Source: Paenibacillus radicis (ex Xue et al. 2023)
GTDB taxonomy: Bacteria; Bacillota; Bacilli; Paenibacillales; NBRC-103111
Length of the DNA: 64,000 nucleotides
Assembly: GCF_024722015.1 (NCBI RefSeq)
Contig: NZ_JANQBD010000011.1
Coordinates: 186,001 to 250,000 of the forward strand
Reading direction: 5' to 3'
This document shows, one piece after another, positions 9,780 through 17,677 of this stretch. Below the pieces are notes generated by a model, which was not told the origin of the DNA, did no database searches, and saw only the letters and a list, made by a program, of their open reading frames with translations. The translations under genes were made by a program, and so were the position numbers. Positions within the stretch are counted from its first letter, which is position 1; each line of letters starts with the position of its first letter.

Positions 9780-9812
9780 TAAAAAAAGCCTGAACCACCG
9801 AGGGTTCAGGCT
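9780..9812 (-). terminator. terminator of the bmrCD-like operon
   Basis: AGCCTGAACC (9787-9796) pairs with GGTTCAGGCT (9803-9812), a perfect 10-bp stem with a 6-nt loop and seven U on the minus strand. It lies about 95 nt past the stop of the second ABC exporter gene. Confidence 0.9.
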
Positions 9813-9904
9813 AGCCACATTTATGTTCAAACCTACCGACATTTTAACATCCGACTACCGACAAAATTAATTACAGCTAACATGATAATCCAACCTGCAC
9901 AGCA

Positions 9905-12013
9905 TCACTTAGCCGCAGGCATAGGCTTCTGTTCCTTATACTGAAGCTCATACAAGCGATAATAATAACCTCGCTGAGCCAGGAGCTGGAAGTGGTTACC
10001 GATCTCTCGCAATTTCCCCTTGTGCATGACGATGATTTGATCAGCATGCTGAATCGTCGACAGCCGGTGAGCTACGATAAGCGTGGTCCGTCCCTTCGAT
10101 ATGTTATGCAGAGCTTCTTGAACAACCAGCTCGGTTTCCGTATCAATGTTGGAAGTCGCCTCATCGAGGATGAGAATTTCCGGACGGAACGCAATCGCCC
10201 GGGCAAATGAAAGCAGCTGGCGCTGTCCAAGCGACAGATTGACTCCACGCTCACCGAGCGGTGTTTGATATCCTTGCGGCAAATGCTTAACGAACTCGTC
10301 GATGTTTACCATCTTCGCCGCTTCTTCTACCTGAGCTTCACTAATATCATGGTTGTTCAACCGGATATTCGAGGAAATATCCCCCGTGAACAGGAATACA
10401 TCCTGCTGCACGATACTGATGCATCTCCGCAGCTCATCTAATGGAATATCGCGTATATCGATCCCGTCGAGCTTAATACTGCCTTTTTGTATATCATAGA
10501 AGCGGTTAATTAACTGAATGATAGAGCTCTTTCCTGCTCCTGTTGCACCAACGAAGGCTATAGTCTGACCGGGCTGGATCGTGAAGCTCACATCCTTCAA
10601 CACCCAATCTTCCTTATTATACGCAAACCAGACATGGTCGAATGTAATTTCCCCACGGACCTGTTTAGGCAAGCTCTTGGGATTAACGGCATCATTAACT
10701 GTAGATTTCTCATCCAGCATATCGAAAATCCGTTCCGCACCGACCATCGAGGTTTGGATTTGGTTATACTTCTCCGCCAAGCTCATCAACGGCTGGAAAA
10801 ACTGTCTGACATAGTGAGTGAAAGCATACACAACACCGAAGGTAATGCCTCCATCTATAACGCTGCCGCCTCCGTACCATAGCAGTAGAGCTATAGCAAG
10901 ATTGCCAAGAAAACCAATGGCAGGCTGAAAGATCGAGTTGATCACAGTCCCGCGCATTCCTGCACGGTAGTATTGCATATTATGATTGTCGAATTGCTCC
11001 TGCTGCCGCTCTTCTCGAATAAAGAGCTGCGTGATACGGATTCCAGATAAATTTTCAGCAAGAAAGGAATTTAACCGGGATAAAATAACTCGGGCAGTAC
11101 GCTGCGCCTCCCGAATTACGCTGCGGTACCAGAAAGTCAGTACAGCCAGAAATGGAATAACCGCGAACGATAGAAACGCCAGCTTCAAATTCAACTGCAG
11201 CATAATAATGATAATCCCGATAAGTACGATAACATCCTTCACCAGATTGACAACGACTTGGGAGTACAATTGGTTCAATGCCTCAGTGTCCTGTGTAACG
11301 CGTACTACCAGCCGTCCAACCGGATTACGGTCAAAATAGGACATCGGCATGCGACTTAGATGCTTGAATAACTGCTCACGTATGTTGAAAATAATGGTCT
11401 GGCCCGTATACTGCAGCAGGTTGCTTTGCAAATAGCTGAGTATCGCAGCTGTAATAACCGTCAATAAAAATAAAATCCCTAACGTTAAGAAACCGGTATA
11501 ATCCTGCTTGCGAAAAAGCTCCGATGCTTGCTCGTCAAGCGCTACTGCTGCAAAGCTCTGACCCTCCGCCGTGATAAGCGGTTTACCTCCAGCTTCCGAT
11601 AGCTTCAGTATCGATTGCTGAGAAGGCAGCCAGCCGGAAATCATGTACTCCTTGTTCTCTAGCTTAACTATTTGCCGCTTTTCCGCTCCAGCCGGAAAGC
11701 CGCCTTGTTCAACAGCCTCAGGTTCGAGTCTGACATATTCGTATTGATCCCACGAGGTTGAAGTTCCGTAGGATTCCAGCTTCTTCCCATTACTGCTTTC
11801 TACGGCCAGCATTGGCTTATTCAGCCCATTAATGTGCCCGTCTATCGCTACTTTAATTAAATAAGGTCTGGCTAGATCGGCCACAACGACCAGAAAAGCC
11901 ATCGCAATACATAATGCGATCATTTTCCAATAAGGCTTGGCATATCCTAACAGCCGCAATAGCAGCTGTGAATCCTTATATTTCTTAACGTCTTTTTCTA
12001 TATGAATATTCAT
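9905..12013 (-). CDS. bmrD: heterodimeric multidrug ABC exporter, BmrD/YheH-like subunit
   Basis: A 702-residue fused membrane/ATPase half-transporter. Six membrane helices come first, with an inserted external domain of about 110 residues between TM1 and TM2 (around residues 65-175), which is typical of YheH/BmrD and absent from the partner. The ATPase has Walker A GATGAGKSS, a degenerate signature LSLGQ and a canonical Walker B with catalytic Glu (ILILDEATS). The ATG overlaps the upstream stop by 4 nt. With the partner it should form one consensus and one degenerate ATP site and export drugs or lipophilic compounds. Confidence 0.88.
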   Translation of the reverse strand: MNIHIEKDVKKYKDSQLLLRLLGYAKPYWKMIALCIAMAFLVVVADLARPYLIKVAIDGHINGLNKPMLAVESSNGKKLESYGTSTSWDQYEYVRLEPEAVEQGGFPAGAEKRQIVKLENKEYMISGWLPSQQSILKLSEAGGKPLITAEGQSFAAVALDEQASELFRKQDYTGFLTLGILFLLTVITAAILSYLQSNLLQYTGQTIIFNIREQLFKHLSRMPMSYFDRNPVGRLVVRVTQDTEALNQLYSQVVVNLVKDVIVLIGIIIIMLQLNLKLAFLSFAVIPFLAVLTFWYRSVIREAQRTARVILSRLNSFLAENLSGIRITQLFIREERQQEQFDNHNMQYYRAGMRGTVINSIFQPAIGFLGNLAIALLLWYGGGSVIDGGITFGVVYAFTHYVRQFFQPLMSLAEKYNQIQTSMVGAERIFDMLDEKSTVNDAVNPKSLPKQVRGEITFDHVWFAYNKEDWVLKDVSFTIQPGQTIAFVGATGAGKSSIIQLINRFYDIQKGSIKLDGIDIRDIPLDELRRCISIVQQDVFLFTGDISSNIRLNNHDISEAQVEEAAKMVNIDEFVKHLPQGYQTPLGERGVNLSLGQRQLLSFARAIAFRPEILILDEATSNIDTETELVVQEALHNISKGRTTLIVAHRLSTIQHADQIIVMHKGKLREIGNHFQLLAQRGYYYRLYELQYKEQKPMPAAK

Positions 12014-13821
12014 GCGCCCGCTCCCCCCTGCATAGCTCGTACTTGCGTCAGAGGCTCATGGTCCTGTCCATCCTGCCGTTCCGCTTCCTGATCAAGCAAT
12101 TGCTTATGGTACATATCGGCATATATTCCGTTGCGGCGAATAAGCTGCTCATGCGTCCCTCGCTCGACGATTTTGCCTTCATCCATTACGATGATCTGAT
12201 CTGCTGCTTGAACCGAGGATACACGATGTCCGATGATGATTGTCGTCCGCTTGTTCATTACCGATTGCAAGCCTTCGAGGATCAAATCCTCCGTTATTGT
12301 ATCCACCGCCGACAGGCTGTCGTCAAAAATTAATATCGAAGGCCGTTTGATAATAGCCCGTGCAATACTGACACGCTGGCGCTGCCCTCCTGACAACGAG
12401 ATCCCCCGTTCACCCAAGGCGGTATCGAACTGTTCCGGAAACTCAAGGATATTGTCATAAACCTGGGCCACCTTCGATGCTTCAATGACTTGGTCGTCCG
12501 TATAAGGGTTCGGGTCAAATCCGATGTTATCGCGAATGGTCGAGGAGAACAGAAACTGATCCTGGGGTACGATCCCGATTTGCCCTCGCAATGTCCGCAA
12601 AGGAATCTCATGTATATCATGTCCATCCAAAAATACCGTTCCCTCAGGAGGGTTATACATCCGAACCAACAAGTGCACCAATGTGCTTTTACCACTGCCA
12701 ATTCGTCCAACGATAGCTAAGCTGCTGCCCTTGGGCACCTTCAAAGAAATATCTCTCAGAGTTGGCCGGTCTGCTTCAGGATAAGAAAAGGTCAGATTGC
12801 GAATTTCAATATCACCATCTATTTGTTCAATTTCCTGGTTAGCGACTACATCATCAACAACCTCAGGCTGAGTTCGGAAAATTTCCATAAGACGAACCTC
12901 GGAAGCCTTGCCGCGCTGCAGCAGGTTAACTACTTTGCCCAAGTTTTCGATAGGTCCCATCAGCAACGAAAGATACGTATTAAAAGCAACAAATTCTCCA
13001 AGCGTAATAATATTTTTCAAAACCATAACTCCACCCAGCACAATGGAAACCAGGAAGCTAAAGCCTACTATCCCTGTACTGAGCGAACTGAACATCGAGT
13101 TGGATCTGGCAAATATACGGTTCATATTCACAGCATGCTGATTATCCTTAGTAAAGAGCTTCCGCTCCTCTTTCTCCTGCACGAACGCTTTTACAACACG
13201 AATGCCAGCTGTAAATTCCTGAACTCGGCTGGTTAAGTCGGAAACCGCAGCCTGTACATCCGTCGACTGCTTTTGCATCCTTTTATTAAACCGGTACGCC
13301 AATATACTGAGTAACGGCAGCGGAAGCATCGTTAGCAGCGTCAACATAGGATTCACAGAATAAACCATGGCCACCACAGAAATGATAATCAGCATTATAG
13401 CTTCCATGATGTTGAAATATCCCTGCATTGTCACTTCTCGGACAACACCGACATCACTAATCGCATGCGACATAAGATCGCCAATACGCTGATTATTGAA
13501 GTATTGCGCCGATAGCTTCTCCCAATGAGTGAACAGCTCTCCCCTTACTCGCGTCTCAAGTATCCGTGATAAACGAAACAGGTAAATTCGGCTAGTCGAT
13601 CGAAAAAAGGCGACACCCAATCCAACCGCAGCCATCCATAATCCAAATGTAATCGTTTCCTTGTACGTCAATGTCGAACCTTGCAATTTGTCTGTAAATT
13701 GTCCCAACAATAAAGGAATAAACAATTGGAGCAAACTGGATATGGACAATAATGCAAAGCCTATCAAGTAAGACCATCGGTTTCTTTTAATATGATTCCT
13801 GAAAATATTCTCTCTCTCCAT
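12010..13821 (-). CDS. bmrC: heterodimeric multidrug ABC exporter, BmrC/YheI-like subunit
   Basis: A 603-residue half-transporter with six membrane helices (about 1-320) and an ATPase domain. Walker A is GRIGSGKST, the signature LSGGQ is intact, but Walker B reads ILIFDDSLS, so Asp replaces the catalytic Glu. This is the classical marker of the BmrC side of a BmrCD-type asymmetric dimer and complements the degenerate LSLGQ of the partner. GGAGGAG lies 5 nt before the ATG, directly after a small hairpin (13838-13855). I see no BmrB-like attenuator peptide in the short leader. Confidence 0.88.
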   Translation of the reverse strand: MERENIFRNHIKRNRWSYLIGFALLSISSLLQLFIPLLLGQFTDKLQGSTLTYKETITFGLWMAAVGLGVAFFRSTSRIYLFRLSRILETRVRGELFTHWEKLSAQYFNNQRIGDLMSHAISDVGVVREVTMQGYFNIMEAIMLIIISVVAMVYSVNPMLTLLTMLPLPLLSILAYRFNKRMQKQSTDVQAAVSDLTSRVQEFTAGIRVVKAFVQEKEERKLFTKDNQHAVNMNRIFARSNSMFSSLSTGIVGFSFLVSIVLGGVMVLKNIITLGEFVAFNTYLSLLMGPIENLGKVVNLLQRGKASEVRLMEIFRTQPEVVDDVVANQEIEQIDGDIEIRNLTFSYPEADRPTLRDISLKVPKGSSLAIVGRIGSGKSTLVHLLVRMYNPPEGTVFLDGHDIHEIPLRTLRGQIGIVPQDQFLFSSTIRDNIGFDPNPYTDDQVIEASKVAQVYDNILEFPEQFDTALGERGISLSGGQRQRVSIARAIIKRPSILIFDDSLSAVDTITEDLILEGLQSVMNKRTTIIIGHRVSSVQAADQIIVMDEGKIVERGTHEQLIRRNGIYADMYHKQLLDQEAERQDGQDHEPLTQVRAMQGGAGA

Positions 13822-13824
13822 CCG

Positions 13825-13872
13825 TTCTCCTCCGCGTGCTTTCGCGATTGAAAGCTCTCTTTTGTTAGCAAT
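13825..13872 (-). promoter_or_regulatory. possible degenerate copy of the TTACGA-hairpin leader (bmrC)
   Basis: On the minus strand GCTAACAAAAGAGA is followed by GCTTTC-loop-GAAAGC (stem 13838-13855) and then CGGAGGAG and the ATG. The order of box, hairpin and RBS is the same as in the leaders of yfhP, ylbJ and yutD, but the box is diverged. It may be chance. Confidence 0.25.
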
Positions 13873-13954
13873 GGCCGTATCGTTTATAAGGCTATTGTAA
13901 GATTACCGCGATTGGAAGAAACTTACCATGGATATAATTATCTTAGATTATGGA

Positions 13955-14284
13955 CTATCTTACTTTCCCAAAATGCCAAATATGGATTTTCGCCGCTCCA
14001 CCTGAAGCCCAATTATGCAGCTGATTCCAATCATTTTTGTCGAACTTCCCCTTTTCCGGCTGCTCATTTTCCACCTTAATGGATCGATTAACACGAGCTT
14101 CTTTCAGCTTCCCAAAATCCTCATGAGACTGTCCCTTCCAGAGCTCTACGAATAAACCGGGCTGATCCGTCCCTTCATAAACTTCAAGCTCAGGGTAATT
14201 CGCCCTCACCTGCTTGATCCAATGCGAATAAGCTGACCTATGCTCTGGTAATACTTGATATTCGATAAACGTTATAGACATCAT
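13955..14284 (-). CDS. conserved hypothetical protein, possible dimeric alpha/beta-barrel fold
   Basis: A 109-residue soluble protein beginning MMSITFIEYQVLPEHRSAY. The pattern of a beta strand, then a helix with HWIKQVRANYP, then strands around LFVELWKG resembles small dimeric alpha-beta barrel (monooxygenase-like) proteins, but I do not recognise a named family. It has no Cys, signal peptide or membrane segment. AGGAG lies 6 nt before the first ATG. It stands alone between the ABC exporter and the divergent yfhP gene. Confidence 0.6.
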   Translation of the reverse strand: MMSITFIEYQVLPEHRSAYSHWIKQVRANYPELEVYEGTDQPGLFVELWKGQSHEDFGKLKEARVNRSIKVENEQPEKGKFDKNDWNQLHNWASGGAAKIHIWHFGKVR

Positions 14285-14372
14285 TTTTCGCTCCTATTAC
14301 TTTATTTTGCAGAAGAATTTTCAAGAAGAAAATGATAAACTGTTACTATGTTTAAAAAGCAAATTGGTAATT

Positions 14373-14461
14373 CCTTACGAAAGTTAGTTTTCCTAATCGG
14401 AAACCAGGCAGATGCTTACGAAGTAAACTTTGCTCAAGCAAAGTTCTCAGGAGGACCCCCA
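14373..14461 (+). promoter_or_regulatory. tandem TTACGA-hairpin leader of yfhP
   Basis: Two similar units stand directly before the start codon. Unit 1 (14373-14405) is CCTTACGAAAGTT followed by TTTCC-loop-GGAAA. Unit 2 (14411-14455) is GATGCTTACGA followed by AACTTTGC-TCAA-GCAAAGTT (stem 14426-14445) and then TCTCAGGAGGA. The same layout precedes ylbJ and yutD. The closeness of the hairpin to the RBS suggests control of translation. No known riboswitch was recognised. An embedded frame reads ATG CTT ACG AAG TAA. Confidence 0.6.
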
Positions 14462-15442
14462 ATGGACAGCGGAACACATCTTGTGATCGGATTCGGTTTG
14501 GCCGGCTTGGCTTACATCGATCCCATCGTTGCAGCAGACCCTACGGTTTCCACCGCCGTTCTGATCGGAACGGTTATCGGATCGCAAATACCCGATGTCG
14601 ATACCCTTCTTCGCTTAAAAAGCAACGCTTCTTATATCAAAAATCACCGTGGCCTATCCCATTCCTTGCCTGCATTAGCACTATGGACGGCATTGATTAC
14701 AATTGCTTTAATGCTGGGGTTTGGAGAGCTGCCATTGGGGCATGTTGCTTTGTGGGTATTTGTTGCTGTAGCTTTTCATGTATTTACAGACCTCTTTAAC
14801 ACTTATGGTACTCAGGCGATGCGGCCATTGTCGGAAAAATGGATCTCTTGGAACATCATCCATATCTTTGATCCCATTATTTTTCTTTCCCATATCGTAG
14901 CTATTTTCATGTGGTCTGTCCACCTAGTCCGTCCTGAGCTTTTGTTCCCTATCCTTTATGGTTTTTTGGCGGTATATTATATATGGAGATCATGGTATCA
15001 TTATTATCTGGAATCGAGGCTATATCAGAAGGATTTCAACTATGAACCAGGCGATCGCTATTATTTGATTCCCACGTTTCACTTGAATGTTTGGCAAATT
15101 GTTAAAAGAAAACCGAATGATCACTACGTATTGGGAGAATATAAATTCAGCCGGATCAAATGGGTGGATGAGGTAACATCCGCTGTTCATCCTGCTGTGG
15201 AAGCTTCCAGGGAGCATACGGATGTCGCGGCATTTCTATACCTGAGCTCATTTGCCTGTGCCGAATTGCGCAGTCATGATTGGGGATACGAGGTATATTG
15301 GGCGGATGTGCGATACCGTCACCGGAAGCAATATCCTTTTGTTGCCGTACTGCTGCTCGATAACGATCTAATGCCGCTTGATTCTTACGTTGGTTGGGTA
15401 AACGATTCTCGTTTGAGTAAAAAGCTTCGCGTCAATTTGTGA
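14462..15442 (+). CDS. yfhP: membrane-bound metal-dependent hydrolase family protein, YfhP-like
   Basis: A 326-residue membrane protein of the DUF457/YfhP family (B. subtilis YfhP is of almost the same length). The N-terminal half has four to five hydrophobic segments with conserved polar motifs between them (SQIPDVDTLLR, HRGLSHS, HVFTDLFNTYG). The C-terminal half is soluble. The longer frame to 14348 is rejected because AGGAGG lies just before the ATG at 14462. It is monocistronic, followed by a hairpin terminator. The function is not established; the His/Asp motifs suggest a metal site. Confidence 0.85.
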   Translation: MDSGTHLVIGFGLAGLAYIDPIVAADPTVSTAVLIGTVIGSQIPDVDTLLRLKSNASYIKNHRGLSHSLPALALWTALITIALMLGFGELPLGHVALWVFVAVAFHVFTDLFNTYGTQAMRPLSEKWISWNIIHIFDPIIFLSHIVAIFMWSVHLVRPELLFPILYGFLAVYYIWRSWYHYYLESRLYQKDFNYEPGDRYYLIPTFHLNVWQIVKRKPNDHYVLGEYKFSRIKWVDEVTSAVHPAVEASREHTDVAAFLYLSSFACAELRSHDWGYEVYWADVRYRHRKQYPFVAVLLLDNDLMPLDSYVGWVNDSRLSKKLRVNL

Positions 15443-15479
15443 GATCACAAAACAACTGTGTTTCTATAGAATGAATGAT

Positions 15480-15502
15480 GGGCTGTTGAGGCAGCCCTTT
15501 CC
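15480..15502 (+). terminator. terminator after yfhP
   Basis: GGGCTG (15480-15485) pairs with CAGCCC (15492-15497), followed by TTTCC. Confidence 0.6.
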
Positions 15503-15537
15503 TTATGGCATGGCATAACTTATGGTCCTCTTCAACT

Positions 15538-15567
15538 CAAAAAGCCCAAGGATTTCTCCTTGAGCTT
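15538..15567 (-). terminator. terminator after the spore protein gene (minus strand)
   Basis: On the minus strand AGCTCAAGG and CCTTGGGCT pair, followed by a run of U. It lies about 27 nt after the stop codon. Confidence 0.8.
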
Positions 15568-15593
15568 CTATGATGAAGCTTACGTTACGATAA

Positions 15594-15818
15594 CTAGCGT
15601 TGGCCGCCTGCAAGTGATTGCTCCGCAATTTGCACCAGACGGCGAGTAATGTGACCACCGATTGCACCTGTGTCACGAGTAGCCATATAACCGTAATAAC
15701 CATCTTGTGGAATTTGTATACCCAACTCTTGAGCTACCTCATATTTTAGTTGGTCTAGAGCTGAAGCTGCTTGTGGAACCACCAATACATTACTGCTGCG
15801 GGATTGTCCTTGTGCCAT
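15594..15818 (-). CDS. alpha/beta-type small acid-soluble spore protein
   Basis: A 74-residue DNA-binding spore protein. It has the family hallmarks: the germination protease cleavage region (YEVAQELGI) and the C-terminal GYYGYMATRDTGAIGGHITRRL helix-turn region. It saturates spore DNA and protects it from UV and heat. The start at 15818 has AAGGAG before it; an upstream in-frame start has no RBS. It is almost identical to the second copy at 32159. A forespore-type promoter lies at 15881-15909 and a terminator follows. Confidence 0.96.
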   Translation of the reverse strand: MAQGQSRSSNVLVVPQAASALDQLKYEVAQELGIQIPQDGYYGYMATRDTGAIGGHITRRLVQIAEQSLAGGQR

Positions 15819-15880
15819 GATGATCAGCACTCCTTTCAATCTGAATGAATATCTTTGATGTATTTGCAAGCTTGCAAACT

Positions 15881-15909
15881 TATTATGTGACGTAGAGAAA
15901 AAAGTATAC
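15881..15909 (-). promoter_or_regulatory. sigma-G-type forespore promoter
   Basis: On the minus strand GTATA (-35 element), a 17-nt spacer and CATAATA (-10) lie about 63 nt before the spore protein start. The -10 box fits the CATNNTA consensus, and the spacing equals that of the second spore protein promoter. Confidence 0.6.
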
Positions 15910-15971
15910 GCACATTCTGAAAAATGTTTTTTATATTTTCAAATACTCGATTAAAAAGGTGGACAACCCCT

Positions 15972-16151
15972 ATGAACAAAGGACTCGCTCTCTTATTTGC
16001 CATTTGCGGCACTGCGCTCTTAGCCTGTATAAGCTATTCAATCAGCATAGGAAATGTGTGGCTGGTACTGCTGTTTTCCATACTGTCTATATCGTTCATC
16101 GGCTTCGGCTTCATTGTTAAGGCTAAGCTAAGAAGACGGAACGGCGGTTAA
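15972..16151 (+). CDS. small two-helix membrane protein, DUF5325/YlaF-like
   Basis: A 59-residue protein with two hydrophobic helices (about residues 4-24 and 29-48) and a basic tail KAKLRRRNGG. Length and pattern resemble the DUF5325 (YlaF) family of spore formers, whose function is unknown. The ATG at 15972 is chosen because AAGGTGG lies about 9 nt before it. It is divergent from the spore protein gene. Confidence 0.65.
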   Translation: MNKGLALLFAICGTALLACISYSISIGNVWLVLLFSILSISFIGFGFIVKAKLRRRNGG

Positions 16152-16498
16152 AGCTTTCAATAGCCTCTAGTTCGGTCTAGTTCAACTAAAGACAGTTAGC
16201 TCCTCTTAAGGCCGAACGGATCTCTCCAAGTTGAGCTGAGCATTCTAAAAGTTTTTGTTCTATGAGTTTACGGTGATATCATTTCGTGGGGTTCGACCGA
16301 CCACCATACAACACCTCAACGCGCACCCGGGATTGCTCGCGTTGTATAATAGTTGAAGCTAGTTCACTTATAGGATATTATTAATCTTAAGTCAGGTCAT
16401 ACATTTACGTCGTGAAGAACACGCCGCTCGTTCCCATATTGATGGGGATAGAGTGGCTTTTTCAATTTTTGCAGCTGTTATCTCATAGGAGGGGGTTA
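16152..16498. other. gap without a gene
   Basis: No coding sequence is supported. A TATAAT near 16345 could be the promoter of the nuclease gene that starts at 16499. No repeat or strong hairpin was noticed. Confidence 0.4.
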
Positions 16499-17166
16499 GT
16501 GAAATTGTTCAAGAAAGAATATGGGTTATTTATTCGAAAACAAGCAGAAGGGCGTTCAGGTGAATATCTTCGCCGCTTACAGGAAGGGCATGGACATGCA
16601 GAGCGCTCATTTTTGGAGCATGTCTGGTGGCCAGCGATCGGCAATTTCGATTATTTGCATCCGGAATATGAGGTACATGATTTTAAAGACGGCACACGGT
16701 CCTCGATTTTGCCTATCTCCGTTTTCCTTTGCAGCTATGTATCGAAATCGATGGTTACGGTCCCCACGGCAGGGATGTGTCCCGCTGGCAGTTCGCTGAT
16801 CAGCTCATGCGCCAAAACCATCTGGTGATTGACGGTTGGCGCATCATTCGTTTCTCTTACGATGACGTTGCAGAGAAACCGCGGCTTTGTCAGCAGCTTA
16901 TCCAGCAATTCCTTGGCATCTGGTTTGCCGAAGGAGCGCAGCAGTTGTCCTTGTCGCCGAAAGAACAGCAGATTATCCGCCTCATGATACGTAAACAAGA
17001 GCTTTTAACACCATTGGATGTGTCCAAGTATATCGGAATCTCTGACCGCCATGCACGAACACTGCTTCATCGTCTTGTACAAGCGAAGCTATTACTGCCC
17101 GCATCAGGTGACAAACGTATTCGATCGTTCAAGCTGAATCAGGGAGCGAAACATTTGTCTTGGTAA
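16499..17166 (+). pseudogene. PD-(D/E)XK endonuclease-fold protein with C-terminal winged helix, frameshifted
   Basis: Two frames together make one protein of about 222 residues. The first (GTG 16499, AGGAGG 6 nt upstream) runs through SFLEHVWWP and FDYLHPEYEVHDFKDGTR. One added base near 16698 restores RFLDFAYLRFPLQLCIEIDGYGPH, then FADQLMRQNHLVIDGWRIIRFSYDDV in the other frame. The Asp and the Glu-Ile-Asp core followed by GWR..RFSYDDV match DUF559/Vsr-like nucleases. The C-terminus (SKYIGISDRHARTLLHRLV) is helix-turn-helix-like. Either the gene is broken or one base is missing in the sequence. DNA repair or defence roles are possible but unproven. Confidence 0.75.
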
Positions 17167-17677
17167 GGGGAAGGCAGCTGTTGCTGTACCAAGGGAACGA
17201 AAGCAATAAAGGAAGGGAGTAACCACGTTATAGAGGAAGCAATACTTCCGCTATGCCTCAAAAGCACAGCAAAACGGACCGATAAGGGAAGAACTGCTTC
17301 CGTTATCGGTCCGTTTTGTTAGCGATAAACCCATTTTCCACTAAATAAAGGAACTGCGACTTCCGCTAAGGCCCTAAATTAGACGCGGTTGATCGAATAA
17401 CGGAACTCTCTATTCCTGTAGTACGTTATGTCTACCCTATGGATAGAAATACTCTTTGTTCCTGTACGTTATGTCTACTCTCTAGACAGAGTACACTCTG
17501 CTCCGTCGCCTCATTTTTACCAGTGAAGAACCTTACCTGAAGTCCGGCCAATACGACTTCTTCGCGCTACTAGGGATCCGATACTATCATAGCATCCTAG
17601 TGCTAGCGAGCTTCGCTGTTCCTATCGTTGCTCAGGTGTCCCAAAAGTATGGATTACAAACTCAATTAGGCAGCAAC
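17167..17677. other. non-coding gap with short intergenic repeats
   Basis: No gene is seen. It contains short GGAA...ACTTCCGCTA-type motifs, a strong hairpin at 17271-17317 and two copies of a CTGTA(GTA)CGTTATGTCTAC segment (about 17415-17440 and 17460-17483). Similar motifs recur at 49.0 kb. Confidence 0.5.
17271..17317. terminator. bidirectional terminator hairpin
   Basis: AAAACGGACCGATAA (17271-17285) pairs exactly with TTATCGGTCCGTTTT (17303-17317). It can serve both the nuclease gene (plus) and trpS (minus). Confidence 0.7.

Noticed and set aside
14348-14461. Longer start for the YfhP-like protein
   Set aside because: The upstream ATG lacks an RBS, and the extension crosses the hairpin leader; AGGAGG stands right before 14462.
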